From Arsenophonus sp052401645 (GTDB lineage Bacteria; Pseudomonadota; Gammaproteobacteria; Enterobacterales; Enterobacteriaceae), in assembly GCA_052401645.1 (NCBI GenBank), contig CP198939.1:434001-498000 (forward strand): DNA of 64,000 nucleotides, given 5' to 3'. This document shows positions 1 through 10,467 of the stretch, piece after piece. The translations under genes and the position numbers were made by a program. The notes under the pieces were generated by a model. The model made no database searches, was not told the DNA's origin, and saw only the letters and a program-made list of their open reading frames with translations. Numbering within the stretch: position 1 is the stretch's first letter; each line of letters begins with the position of its first letter.

Positions 1-788
1 CCTTCAATTGCCATACCTTGTACCGTAGGATAAATAATTTTATCCATTATACGTTTATGAATAATATCAGTAATAAATGGAGCAGGGGAATATGCACCCA
101 TACCACCAGTATTTTCACCAGTATCATTGTTGCCAACTCTTTTATGATCTTGGCTTGTTGCTACAGGTAGCACATTTTCGCCATCAACCATTACAATAAA
201 ACTAACTTCTTCACCCTCAAGAAATTCTTCAATGACGATATTGCGACTGGATTTTCCAAATGCATTACCGTCAATCATATATTGAACAGCATTTTTTGCT
301 TCTTCTAAAATCATAGCAACAATAACTCCTTTACCTGAAGCTAATCCATCCGCTTTAATAACAACAGGAGCGCCAATTTTATCTAAATAAATGAGAGCTT
401 GTTTAACATCGCTAAAATGCTGATAAGTACCAGTTGGAATGTGATGACGAGTAAGAAAATCTTTCGTGAAAATTTTAGAACCTTCTAATTGCGCTGCATT
501 TTGATTTGGACCGAATATCGTTAAACATGAATCTCGAAATATATCGACAATCCCTAAAATTAGTGGAGTTTCCGGTCCAACGATTGTTAAATCAATATTA
601 TTATTTTTTGCAAAATATAGCAATCCATTAATATCTGTCACAGGAATATTAACATTAGTTAGATTTTCCTCTAAACTAGTTCCTGCATTACCTGGCGCAA
701 CATAAACTTTCTTAGCAAGAGGTGATTGTGATACTTTCCATGCTAAAGCATGTTCACGTCCTCCATTTCCAATAATTAAAATATTCAT
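1..788 (-). CDS. purD: Phosphoribosylamine-glycine ligase (GARS), partial
   Basis: Catalyses the ATP-dependent joining of glycine to 5-phosphoribosylamine in de novo purine synthesis. Reverse-strand translation from the ATG at 786-788 begins MNILIIGNGGREHALAWK, the typical N-terminal nucleotide-binding start of PurD, and continues with the ATP-grasp region (VVIKADGLASGKGVIVA near residue 145; GENTGGMGAYSPAP near 230). About 262 codons are present without a stop; the remaining C-terminal part (E. coli PurD is about 429 aa) lies left of the window. The start codon lies 18 nt after the purH stop, so the two form a purH-purD operon as in E. coli. The visible part looks intact. Confidence 0.97.
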   Translation of the reverse strand, partial: MNILIIGNGGREHALAWKVSQSPLAKKVYVAPGNAGTSLEENLTNVNIPVTDINGLLYFAKNNNIDLTIVGPETPLILGIVDIFRDSCLTIFGPNQNAAQLEGSKIFTKDFLTRHHIPTGTYQHFSDVKQALIYLDKIGAPVVIKADGLASGKGVIVAMILEEAKNAVQYMIDGNAFGKSSRNIVIEEFLEGEEVSFIVMVDGENVLPVATSQDHKRVGNNDTGENTGGMGAYSPAPFITDIIHKRIMDKIIYPTVQGMAIE

Positions 789-806
789 ATTATTTATTTT
801 TTAAAA

Positions 807-2405
807 TTAGTGTCGCAAATGGCGAATTTTAGTAAAAATCATAACGATATTATGTTCATTAGCAGCATCTATAATTCTTTTATCATGAATTGAGCCACCT
901 GGCTGAATAACACAATTTATTCCAACTATTGCAGCAGCATCTATAGAGTCTCTAAATGGAAAGAAAGCATCGGATGCCATTGCGCATCCGATGAGATCTA
1001 ATTTTTCATCTTCTGCTTTTAATGCTGCAATTTTTACAGAATAAATTCGGCTCATTTGACCAGCACCAATGCCTATTGTCATATTATTTTTAGCAAAAAC
1101 AATTGCATTGGATTTTACAAATTTTGCAACTTGCCAACAAAACAGAGCATTTTCTATTTCTTCTTCGCAAGGTTGACGCTTGGAAACTACATGTAGATTA
1201 GTAGTGTTAGTAACTGAACATATATCTCGCTCTTGTACTAATAATCCGCCACCATTCACGCTTTTAAAATCTAAACTTGAAATTTTTGATGAATTCCATT
1301 GTCCACATATTAGAACACGTATATTTTGCTTATTTCTTAGTATTTCTAAGGCAACTTTATTAACAGTTGGAGCAATAATAACTTCAACAAACTGTTGCTC
1401 TATAATTTTTTTAGCTGTATTTTTATCTAATTCACGATTAAACGCAATAATGCCACCAAATGCTGATGTTGGATCAGTTTTCAAAGCATTAGTGTACGCC
1501 GTATAGATATCGATACTAATCGCAACTCCGCAAGGATTAGCATGTTTAACAATAACACAAGCAGGTTTTAAAAAACTTTTTACACACTCTAAGGCTGTAT
1601 CAGTATCAACAATATTATTATAAGAAAGTGATTTTCCTTGCAGTTGATTTATTGAAGAGACTGATCCAGTTATTATATTTTCTTCTGTATAAAAAGCAGC
1701 AGCTTGATGACTATTTTCGCCATAGCGCATATCTTGATGCTTAGTAAAATTCAAGTTTAATATATTTGGAAATTTATTTGAAGATTTTTTATTATCACTA
1801 TGACAATTGGAGATTAATTTAGAAAAATATCTAGAAATTTTTTGCTCATAAATTGCGCTATATTTAAAAGCTTTAATTGCTAAATTAAAACGAAGAATTT
1901 CAGTTATAGAATTTTGATAATTATTTATCTCTTCGATGATTTTATCATAATCTTGAATATTAATAACGATGGCTACATCTCTATAATTTTTTCCAGCAGA
2001 ACGAATCATAGTTAGTCCACCAATATCAATTTTTTCAATAGCGTTTTCTAAAGTACAATTTAGTTTTGTAATGGTTTCAGAAAAAGGATAAAGATTAACA
2101 ACAACCAAATCGATTGGGATGATTTTATGTTTTTTCATTATTTCATCATCTTGCCCACGCCTACCTAGAATTCCGCCATGTATTTTTGGATGAAGTGTTT
2201 TAACTCTACCAGACATCATTTCTGGCCATTCTGTATAGTCGGAGACTTCTATAACAGCTAATCCAGCTTCTTTTAATAATTTAGCTGTATTATTTGTGGA
2301 TATAAGTTTAATGTTGCGATAAGATAATTCTTTAGCAAATTCAACAATGCCTTTTTTATCATAAACGCTAAGTAAAGCGTGCTGAATAGGACGAAGTTGT
2401 GACAT
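807..2405 (-). CDS. purH: Bifunctional AICAR transformylase / IMP cyclohydrolase
   Basis: Performs the last two steps of IMP synthesis: formylation of AICAR with 10-formyl-THF, then ring closure. 532 aa, against 529 in E. coli. The N-terminal MGS-like cyclohydrolase domain (about 1-190) contains SGRVKTLHPKIHGGILGRR at 65-83. The transformylase domain carries MRYGENSHQ at 226-234 and VKHANPCG at 286-293 with the catalytic Lys-His pair. The gene reads through without interruption and is first in an operon with purD. In E. coli purH is divergent from the rrnE rRNA operon; here its upstream side is a 4.3 kb desert ending in a lone 5S gene. Confidence 0.98.
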   Translation of the reverse strand: MSQLRPIQHALLSVYDKKGIVEFAKELSYRNIKLISTNNTAKLLKEAGLAVIEVSDYTEWPEMMSGRVKTLHPKIHGGILGRRGQDDEIMKKHKIIPIDLVVVNLYPFSETITKLNCTLENAIEKIDIGGLTMIRSAGKNYRDVAIVINIQDYDKIIEEINNYQNSITEILRFNLAIKAFKYSAIYEQKISRYFSKLISNCHSDNKKSSNKFPNILNLNFTKHQDMRYGENSHQAAAFYTEENIITGSVSSINQLQGKSLSYNNIVDTDTALECVKSFLKPACVIVKHANPCGVAISIDIYTAYTNALKTDPTSAFGGIIAFNRELDKNTAKKIIEQQFVEVIIAPTVNKVALEILRNKQNIRVLICGQWNSSKISSLDFKSVNGGGLLVQERDICSVTNTTNLHVVSKRQPCEEEIENALFCWQVAKFVKSNAIVFAKNNMTIGIGAGQMSRIYSVKIAALKAEDEKLDLIGCAMASDAFFPFRDSIDAAAIVGINCVIQPGGSIHDKRIIDAANEHNIVMIFTKIRHLRH

Positions 2406-5400
2406 GAAATAAATTTCCTTAAAATGATAAAATATTTTAAAATATTAATTAAATTTTATAATTACTAATTACTATATAAATAATATTTGAAATTAACTAT
2501 TTTAAATAAAACGGTTATCTTTCTATTAAAAATAGAAATTTTAAATTTAAATATTTACTTATTTTCTATAAAATTTATTTAGTTAGATAACTTTTATAAT
2601 ATATCTACATAATATAAAAAATCTTTTTTGATAAAATTCTCAGTGATATAAAATATCTTATAATTTTGTATATTGAATGATTTAATATATAGTTAATTTA
2701 ACTAAGTTTACCTTATTTAATGATTCAAGGTAAAGAAAACATTATAAAGAAATATATAAATAATCACTATAAATTCATAAATAACAATATAAGATAAAAT
2801 AGTTATATAAATTTAGTACTTCATTAATCTTAAATGATTTATATAACTATTATTATAAATAATATACTTAATAATTAAAGATTAAATCTTAAAATAATAA
2901 AAATAATTAATAATTAGAGAATAATAAGTGTAAATAAATTATTTAAAGTATTAATTTTTTAATTATTTAAATTTGATTATAATCTAAGCAAAGTCAATGA
3001 TATACTTCATAATATATATTAGTTTTTTATATTATAATTTAGGATAAATAAATAAAAATATATCTGACTGTGATAATAATTAATAAAATAGTTATTAAAC
3101 GTAATTAAAAGTATATAAGTTACTATATTTAGTATAGTAGTAAAGTCATATGATATAGTTTTTTTATAAAGAAATTGGAAATTTTATGAATTCAAGAAAG
3201 TAATAAACTTAGAAATATCTAAAAAATCTAGATTTTTTATAGAATTTATATATTGAAATTAATAATATATGAATATTAATAGTTGAAAATATTATTTTAC
3301 ATACTACTGATAAATAAGTTTTTAATTATTTTAATATATAATTTATTTCTTATAAGAAAACATTTATTATTTTAAATTGATAATATTATAAATAAATTTA
3401 TAATAATATTATATAATCTTATTATAACTTATATAGTTTATTATTCTTATCGAAATAAGAATAATAGTAACATTTTAATATTTATATATGTTTACAAAAA
3501 AATAATCAGATTCATTTATCAAATTATTAGTAGAGAAAAGAATATTTGCTAATAATATTTTTAATATTACTGATATGTAATATCAGTTAATAGTTAATTA
3601 ATCAAAATAATTTATATATAATTATTTATTTTTTAATAAAAAAAATCACCTAAAAGATATTATATTTTTTTTACAATTGATAATGAATATTAGTATTTCT
3701 AATGATTTATTAATATAATTAGTGAGTTTATTTTTATATTTTTAAGAGCTATAAGTAAAGTTAAATAAAATCAATAGTATAAAATTTACTAGAAAAATAA
3801 AATATTTAATTCTAATAATGTATATATAAATATATTAGTAAATTAAGATTTTAAAAAAGATAATTGTAAGTTTATAATATTATATTACATGAATTAATAA
3901 TTTTATTTTGAATATGAATGTTAATTTTAAGTAAATATTGTATATGACAGATATTTTATGTATATTCTAAAGTTAGAAAAACTTTATATCACTTACTAAA
4001 GGTAAGGTATAAATGTTATACTTAAATAAATAAAATCGATTTTGAATAAATTAAGATAACTATCCAGTTAATTTAAAAGAATTTTTATTTTAAAATCCTA
4101 AATAAAATTATTGGTGATAAGTTTATATTATAGAAATATATAATAGAGAAAAATCATTTTTAAAGTTAAAATAATAAGTGATATTTTATTTTTTTATTAT
4201 TGTTTTATCAAGTCTTTAGTAATAAAATAATATACTATCAGAAAAAAGTTATTTAAAAAATATTTAATTAAAATAAGAATAATTCTTTTTTAAAATTAAT
4301 CATTTAAAATAAAATTTAGATTTATTAAAAAACGAGTCTAAAGATGCGATTGATTAAAATTATATTAATTCATTTAATAGACTGCGCGAGGATTTCTAAA
4401 AGATTACTTTTAAAATTATAATTTATTATCTAATAGATGTTTTAAACTTAAAAAGTTTAAGTATGATAATATCGATAAATTTTGATTATTTATAATAATA
4501 AGATATAGTTGCAAACTACTGAATGATTAAAATTTTAAAAATTTTTATTTTTAAAAACTAATCTAATAATAGTATAGTTTAGTTTATCAGTTATATTTTA
4601 AAGTAGATACAGGTTGTTTTTATAAGAAAAAAAATATTCATTTAATAAAATTAATGTAAATAGAATTCAAATTATTTTTTATCATTGAACTTATAGAAAA
4701 AAGATATATTTAATATTTGTTAATAAAAAATTATATATTAAAATCTTAAATATAGTTATAATAGCAATTATTTATAGTTACTTATTAATATATTATATTT
4801 TATAAATATAGAAAGATTATCGTATGTAACCAGTATAGATATAAAACTTAATATTGAAATATTATTCAATATAGTGGATAATTATAAAATGAAGATCATT
4901 GACTAAATAAGATTAAATAAAGAATTATAATAATTATTATTAATCATGATATAGTAAAATTTTTTATTTCGAAGATTAATTAAGATAATTAAAATAATAT
5001 TTTTAAATAGTTATAAATTATTGAGCTATATTTCAATCTTAATCTTATCATAAAAATAAAATAGTTTATAATAGACTTGGTTATCAATTTTAAGTATGAG
5101 CATAAATTCATATATATTTCATAATAATTTTATAAAATGATTAATAATATCTCATTTAATTATATATTTTGATATCTTATATTTCAGTAAATATTATAAA
5201 TTTGTTCAGTAAGAAAAAGAAAAATTACGTAGTTTAATGATTTTAATATACATAATTTTACAAAGTTAAAAAATTTCTTATTGTTCTTAGAACATCATAA
5301 AAATATTTTTAAGATAAATATCTTATTTTTTATATAATTTTAGAGTTAAGTATTTTAGATGAAATAATTAATTTTAATTATTTTTATACACATAGTAAAA

Positions 5401-6712
5401 AACTTTGATTATACTTTTAGCAAGATATTTATATAAGATATGTCTTATTAATTTAAGTATATTTAAATTAATGTCTATCATTAATTTAAATAATATTCAA
5501 AATCTATGAATGTTTTATCTAGATTAAAGATTATGATGAGTGTTATCGTATTAATCACGATTATATTGTATATATAAAAACAAGTAACAATTAATATTAA
5601 TAGATAATTGAAACTAATATAACTAATTGTATTTTGTAATTTATTTTAAAATAAGAAAATATTAAAATCATTAATATATTAAAAAATTAATTTATATTAG
5701 TCAGATCAAGATATAAAAGAATAAGAGAAGAATTCAATCTGTTTTAAACAAGTCTATAATTACTTAATCAAGAAATATTTATATCATAATTTGTTTATAA
5801 ATATTCTTAACTGGAATATGTTTCATAAGTTTAGTTATATCATAAACTTAAAATTAAATACTTATAAACAAATAATCTTATAGTTAACAGAAACTTAATC
5901 GAGAGGTAATCTGATTTTAAAATATTTTGTTATAGTTATAAAACTATATTATCTATTTATATAGTTATTTTATAATAGTAACATCTTTTAATATATTGAT
6001 TAAGATGTTTTTTATTCTCTAATCTATATTATAGAAAATCAAATAATTGAAATTATTTATTTACATTCACTATTTTATTATAATAAAGTATAATTTTTTA
6101 AAAAAAATAGAATAAATCTCTCATTATCATTTACTATTATAATTATTAAGTTTAAATAATTATCATATAAGATAAGTTAAAACTTATATTAATAAATATC
6201 TTAGAATTATAAGATTACTTCTTTTAAACATTTAATTAAATTTACTTTACGATTAAATATTATATTTAAATGATGATATGATAGAAAGATATAAAAATAT
6301 TTAATATGTTTATATTGCAATATATAATTTTATCTATAATATAGATTTTAAACTTAATAATAAAAATATAATTTTACATATAAATGAAAATACTTTAATA
6401 TTATAAATGATAAATAAAATATTACTTAAAACACCTAAATAAAACTATTACTAAAGATTAGATTTTTATCTAATTATAATGTTTGTCATATTTTTAGAAA
6501 TAAAACTTAAATAAATTTAATTAATAATTAATTATAACAACATGTTAAATTAAGAAATATTGATAATCGAAATAGTTAAATTTATAGTTATTGATGTATC
6601 TATAAAATTATAAATAATCCATTTATCTTGTTCAAAATAATCATAGTATGTACTATTTTATAGTAAACTAAAGTTTAGAGAGATATAATAGAGGAAAAGA
6701 AGAATAGAAAAT
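2406..6712. other. 4.3 kb non-coding desert at a former rRNA operon position
   Basis: No reading frame of protein-like composition, tRNA or recognisable rRNA segment was found on either strand. I looked for conserved rRNA landmarks (the 16S 3' end with the anti-Shine-Dalgarno, GC-rich helices) and saw none. The stretch is dominated by A/T with few G/C clusters. It lies between purH and a 5S gene. E. coli has 16S-tRNA-23S-5S beside purH (rrnE) and a 5S gene just before murB (rrnB). The length is close to a 16S+23S pair, so I infer eroded rRNA DNA, but no sequence homology supports this directly. Confidence 0.6.
6628..6656 (+). promoter_or_regulatory. Candidate promoter for the orphan 5S gene
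   Basis: TTGTTC at 6628-6633 and TACTAT at 6651-6656 are separated by 17 nt, and transcription would begin about 50 nt before the 5S gene. The match to the sigma-70 consensus is partial, and such matches are common in A/T-rich DNA, so this is only a suggestion for how the 5S gene could be expressed without an rRNA operon promoter. Confidence 0.2.
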
Positions 6713-6834
6713 TGTCTGGCGATAATAACGCGGTGGTACCACCTGATACCATTCCGAACTCAGAAGTGAAATGCCGTAGTGCCGATGGTAGTGTGGGGTT
6801 TTCCCTATGTGAGAGTAGGAAGTCTGCCAGACTT
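6713..6834 (+). rRNA. rrf: 5S ribosomal RNA, orphan copy
   Basis: About 122 nt, aligning along its whole length with E. coli 5S rRNA. It has the conserved blocks GCGGTGG, CCGAACTCAGAAGTGAAA, GCCGATGGTAGTGTGGGG and GAGAGTAGG. The terminal helix pairs GTCTGGC (6714-6720) with GCCAGAC (6826-6832). Changes relative to E. coli are mostly G/C to A/T and spare the paired and loop cores, so the gene looks functional. No 16S or 23S gene precedes it. It is followed immediately by a strong terminator and then murB, as 5S of rrnB is in E. coli. Ends are approximate by one or two bases. Confidence 0.95.
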
Positions 6835-6887
6835 TAATAAAATATAAGAAAGCCACTTCAAGAGTGGCTTTCTTATATTTTATTAAA
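6833..6887 (+). terminator. Strong intrinsic terminator after 5S, perfect 25-bp stem
   Basis: An inverted repeat with perfect 25-bp arms (6833-6857 and 6863-6887) and a 5-nt loop TCAAG. The core AAGAAAGCCACT / AGTGGCTTTCTT is followed by TATATTTTATT. The left arm begins at the last bases of 5S. The outer A/T extension makes it symmetrical, so it could stop transcription from either side. Confidence 0.85.
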
Positions 6888-6980
6888 TAAAAACATATTA
6901 ATTTTATAACTTTTATATATCTCTATAGATCTATACAAATGTACTATATAGTTACTTTTATGTAAATTGAGTTTTAATAT

Positions 6981-8021
6981 ATGTATGATGATAATCATAG
7001 TGAATTAAAGAACTATAATACTTTTAATCTTAATGCTAAGGCAAAAACAATATATTCAGCTTTTTCAATAAAAGAATTGCTTATATTATGGAATTATGCG
7101 AAAATAAAAGGTTTATCTGTTTTATTATTAGGTGGCGGAAGTAATGTTCTTTTTATTGATGATTTCGATGGTGTTGTTATTTTAAATCGAATAACTGAGT
7201 TAGAAATAACTCAATCATCTCAAGAATGGTTTATTCATGTAGGTTCAGGCAACAATTGGCATCAATTAGTTAAAAATCTTATAAAAAATGGTATTTATGG
7301 ATTAGAAAATATGGCGTTAATTCTTGGATCAGTAGGTGCTGCTCCTATACAAAATATTGGTGCTTATGGTATGGAATTTAAAGATGTATGTCATTATGTA
7401 GATATTATTGATTTAAATAACGCTAAGCAATATCGTTTAGACGTTACTGAATGTCAATTTGGTTACAGAGATAGCATCTTGAAACATAAATATCGTGAAA
7501 ATTTCGCAGTTGTTTCAGTGGGTTTAAAACTTAATAAATTATGGGAACCAATATTATCATATGTTGGGTTAACTACTTTAATCGAAGAAAATGTGACAGC
7601 AGAAAATATTTTTAATATTATTTGTAAAATTCGGAGAAAAAAGTTACCTGATCCAATTTTAGTAGGTAATGCTGGTAGTTTTTTTAAAAATCCAGTTACC
7701 TCCAGTGCAATTGCAAATGAAATAAAGACTTATTACCCTCAATGTCCTGAGTACTTTCAATCAGATGGTAGAGTAAAACTTTCAGCTGGATGGTTAATTG
7801 ATCAATGTGATCTAAAAGGTCACGAACATGGTGGTGCAGCAGTACATCGAGATCAAGCATTGGTTTTAATTAATAAAAATAATGCTACTGGAAAAGATAT
7901 TGTAAATTTAGCTCGTTATATTAATAAAAAAGTTATAGAGAAATTTTCTATTATACTGGAACCAGAAGTTCGTTTTATAGGTAAATATGGTGAAGTAAAT
8001 GCTATAGATGCTATTTCATGA
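6981..8021 (+). CDS. murB: UDP-N-acetylenolpyruvoylglucosamine reductase
   Basis: Cytoplasmic FAD enzyme that reduces UDP-GlcNAc-enolpyruvate to UDP-MurNAc with NADPH, the second committed step of peptidoglycan synthesis. 346 aa against 342 in E. coli. FAD-binding residues lie in LLLGGGSNVLF (48-58) and LGSVGAAPIQNIGAYG (115-130). The catalytic serine is Ser233 in GNAGSFFKNP and the catalytic glutamate is Glu329 in EPEVRF. The start is the ATG at 6981, matching the family N-terminus; no clear Shine-Dalgarno sequence precedes it. Its stop overlaps the birA start (ATGA), so the two are translationally coupled as in E. coli. Confidence 0.98.
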   Translation: MYDDNHSELKNYNTFNLNAKAKTIYSAFSIKELLILWNYAKIKGLSVLLLGGGSNVLFIDDFDGVVILNRITELEITQSSQEWFIHVGSGNNWHQLVKNLIKNGIYGLENMALILGSVGAAPIQNIGAYGMEFKDVCHYVDIIDLNNAKQYRLDVTECQFGYRDSILKHKYRENFAVVSVGLKLNKLWEPILSYVGLTTLIEENVTAENIFNIICKIRRKKLPDPILVGNAGSFFKNPVTSSAIANEIKTYYPQCPEYFQSDGRVKLSAGWLIDQCDLKGHEHGGAAVHRDQALVLINKNNATGKDIVNLARYINKKVIEKFSIILEPEVRFIGKYGEVNAIDAIS

Positions 8022-8986
8022 AAGATGAAATCATCCTTTTAAAACTTATCAGAATACTTTCTGATGGCACTATATATTCAGATAAACAGTTAAGTGAATT
8101 ACTTAGCATAAAACGAGTTTATATTAATAAATATATTTATATACTACATGAATTTGGTATTGAGGTTAATACTACTATTCATAATAGTACAAGCTATCAA
8201 TTTAGCAAAAAAATGGATTTATTAAACTATGAACAAATTTATAGTTTAGTAAAAAAAGGAAAAATAATTATAAAACCAATTATAAACTCAACAAACCAAT
8301 ATTTACTTGAATGTATTGATCAATTAAATTCTGGTGATGTTTGTATTGCTGAATATCAAACTGCTGGTAGAGGTCGCCGAGGTCGATATTGGTTCTCTCC
8401 TTTTGGTTGTAATCTTTATTTATCATTATATTGGTATTTAGAACAAGGACCAGATTCTGTGACGGGATTAAGTTTAGTTATAGCTATTGTTATCGCTGAA
8501 AATCTAAATAAAATAAACGGTAGTGATATAAAAGTTAAATGGCCAAACGATCTATATCTTAATGGGAAAAAGCTTGCTGGTATTTTAATTGAAATGATAG
8601 TTAAAAATGAAAAAGCAACCAATATTGTTATTGGTATTGGGCTTAATATTGCAATGAATTATAATTATAATACATACAATATTAATCAAAGATGGATTAA
8701 TCTTGAATATGTTGGTATTAAAATAGAAAGAAATATTATTGTTAGTCAAATTATTTTAGCATTACGTCATGAATTAGTAAAATTTGAGAAATATGGTATC
8801 GCTCCTTTTATTAATCGTTGGCTAACATTGGATATTTTTTTAGATAAAAAAGTAAAGTTATATATTGGTAATCATTTTCAGGTTGGTATCGTGAAAGGAA
8901 TTAATGAGAAAGGTGCAATTTTATTAGAACAAGATGGTGAAACTATTTCCTATATGGATGGTGAGATTTTATTACGTCAGGGTTAG
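8018..8986 (+). CDS. birA: Biotin-protein ligase / biotin operon repressor
   Basis: Activates biotin to biotinyl-AMP and attaches it to the biotin carrier of acetyl-CoA carboxylase; in E. coli it also represses bio genes. 322 aa against 321. The N-terminal winged helix-turn-helix is retained (about 20-45, with SDKQLSELLSIKRVYINKYI), followed by the biotinyl-AMP loop GRGRRG (118-123) and KWPNDLYLNGKK (174-185) of the ligase site. A C-terminal SH3-like domain follows. Keeping the DNA-binding domain in so reduced a genome is notable; whether any operator remains cannot be seen here. Convergent with coaA, with stops 44 nt apart. Confidence 0.98.
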   Translation: MKDEIILLKLIRILSDGTIYSDKQLSELLSIKRVYINKYIYILHEFGIEVNTTIHNSTSYQFSKKMDLLNYEQIYSLVKKGKIIIKPIINSTNQYLLECIDQLNSGDVCIAEYQTAGRGRRGRYWFSPFGCNLYLSLYWYLEQGPDSVTGLSLVIAIVIAENLNKINGSDIKVKWPNDLYLNGKKLAGILIEMIVKNEKATNIVIGIGLNIAMNYNYNTYNINQRWINLEYVGIKIERNIIVSQIILALRHELVKFEKYGIAPFINRWLTLDIFLDKKVKLYIGNHFQVGIVKGINEKGAILLEQDGETISYMDGEILLRQG

Positions 8987-9030
8987 TTAAAGGATTTGAT
9001 TAAAGTTGATTAATTAATTTAATTTTAAAA

Positions 9031-9987
9031 TTATTTTTTCAATTTAATATTCATAATCGAATGATTACAACTTTTTGTTAGTATTAAATTAGCTCTCTCT
9101 TTGGTTGGTATTATATTTTTTTTTAAATTTATTTTATTAATTTCTTCCCATATTGTTTTAGCTGTTTTAATTGATTCTTTTTGTTTTAATTTAGAATAAT
9201 GGTAAAAATAAGAGTCAGGATTAGAGAAAGAACCTTGGCAGAATTTTAAAAATCGATCTACATACCATTTTTTTAATAAATTTTCTGGAGCATCAACATA
9301 AATGGAAAAATCAACAAAATCAGATACAAAAACATGATGAGGAGTATATAAGTAATCAATATTACTTTGTAAAACATTTAGACCCTCTAAAATAAGAATA
9401 TCAGGTTGCTCAATTAATTGTTTTTTACCAGGTAAAATATCATAAATGAAATGAGAATATACAGGTGTAGTAATTTTTTTAACACCTGATTTTATATCAG
9501 AAAGAAATTTTATTAAACGATGCATATCATATGATTCAGGAAATCCTTTTTTCTTCATTATTCCACGATTTTTTAAAACGTGATTTGGATATAAAAAACC
9601 ATCAGTTGTAATAAGATCAACTTTACGATATATTGGCCAACGACTTAATAAAGTCTGTAATAGTCGTGCTGTTGTGCTTTTACCAACCGCAACACTACCT
9701 GCAATACCAATAATATAAGGTATTTTAGTATTATTAATACCTAAAAATTGTTCTATGATATTTTTTCTACATAGATTTGAACTGATATATAAATTAAGAA
9801 GTCTTGAAATAGGAAGATAAATTTGATTTACTTCATTCATTGAAATTTTATCATTTATACTCTTTAATTTCATTAATTCGTTATTTGTTAATAACTCTAG
9901 TGGAACAGAATCACGCAATATAGCCCAATCTTTTCTGTTAAATTTTAAATAAGGAGTTATTAAAAAGTTTTGTTTTTGTTTGATCAT
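9031..9987 (-). CDS. coaA: Pantothenate kinase type I
   Basis: Phosphorylates pantothenate, the first and regulated step of coenzyme A synthesis. 318 aa against 316 in E. coli. The P-loop is GSVAVGKST at 97-105, and other PanK-I segments are seen, such as TTDGFLYPNHVL near 147 and SYDMHRL near 172. Complete with ATG start. Its position next to birA on the opposite strand, followed by the thrU tRNA cluster, is the E. coli arrangement. A symmetrical A/T palindrome (9021-9032) covers its stop codon and may stop transcription arriving from both sides. Confidence 0.98.
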   Translation of the reverse strand: MIKQKQNFLITPYLKFNRKDWAILRDSVPLELLTNNELMKLKSINDKISMNEVNQIYLPISRLLNLYISSNLCRKNIIEQFLGINNTKIPYIIGIAGSVAVGKSTTARLLQTLLSRWPIYRKVDLITTDGFLYPNHVLKNRGIMKKKGFPESYDMHRLIKFLSDIKSGVKKITTPVYSHFIYDILPGKKQLIEQPDILILEGLNVLQSNIDYLYTPHHVFVSDFVDFSIYVDAPENLLKKWYVDRFLKFCQGSFSNPDSYFYHYSKLKQKESIKTAKTIWEEINKINLKKNIIPTKERANLILTKSCNHSIMNIKLKK

Positions 9988-10367
9988 GAGTCAATAATTA
10001 CTTTTGTACAAATTACTATAGTTATTATTTATAACAAACATAAAAATATATTGTATAATAACAATATAATATTCTATATATTTAAAGTTTTTTCTATTTT
10101 ATATTCATAAAAAAATAATTTAAATTTTTTCATTTTTTATTTTTAAGAATGTAATTTTATTGTATAATATAAATTTCTTTTGATAGAAATCATTATTTTT
10201 TAATAAATTAAAAAATAATGATTTATTAAGCATTTACTATAGAAAAAATAATGGAAAAGATTAAAATAATTAATTTACTATTAAAATAGTAAATAGAATA
10301 TATAAAATATTCTATTTTTTCTTTTAAATAATCCATTATTCATATATATAAGTAGAAAATACGTTAT
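9988..10367. other. Intergenic region between divergent coaA and the tRNA cluster
   Basis: No coding sequence. It contains a TATAAT hexamer at 10163-10168 without a good -35 element, and two adjacent hairpins at 10273-10294 and 10294-10320, listed separately. It presumably holds the outward promoters of coaA and of the tRNA genes, which I cannot place with confidence. Confidence 0.6.
10273..10320 (+). terminator. Tandem hairpins with T-tract just upstream of the tRNA cluster
   Basis: Hairpin 1 has arms 10273-10282 (ATTTACTATT) and 10285-10294 with loop AA. Hairpin 2 has arms 10294-10301 (TAGAATAT) and 10307-10314 (ATATTCTA), loop ATAAA, followed by six T (10315-10320). The second has the form of a rho-independent terminator on the + strand. 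It ends 47 nt before tRNA-Thr, with no forward gene upstream of it, so it is either an attenuator in a tRNA leader or the relic of a lost gene. Confidence 0.5.
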
Positions 10368-10440
<73 letters not shown>

Positions 10441-10467
10441 CAGTTAAAATTTTGATAATAATTAAAA

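Noticed and set aside
1180..1506. Open frame of 108 codons on the + strand
   Set aside because: It lies entirely opposite the well-conserved purH and has no family resemblance; an antisense by-product.
2406..6712. Residual 16S/23S sequence in the desert
   Set aside because: I looked for conserved rRNA blocks and GC-rich helices and could not point to any segment; the rRNA origin rests only on synteny and length.
6668..6856. Open frame on the reverse strand across 5S rRNA
   Set aside because: It covers the 5S gene and its terminator; composition follows the rRNA complement, not a protein.
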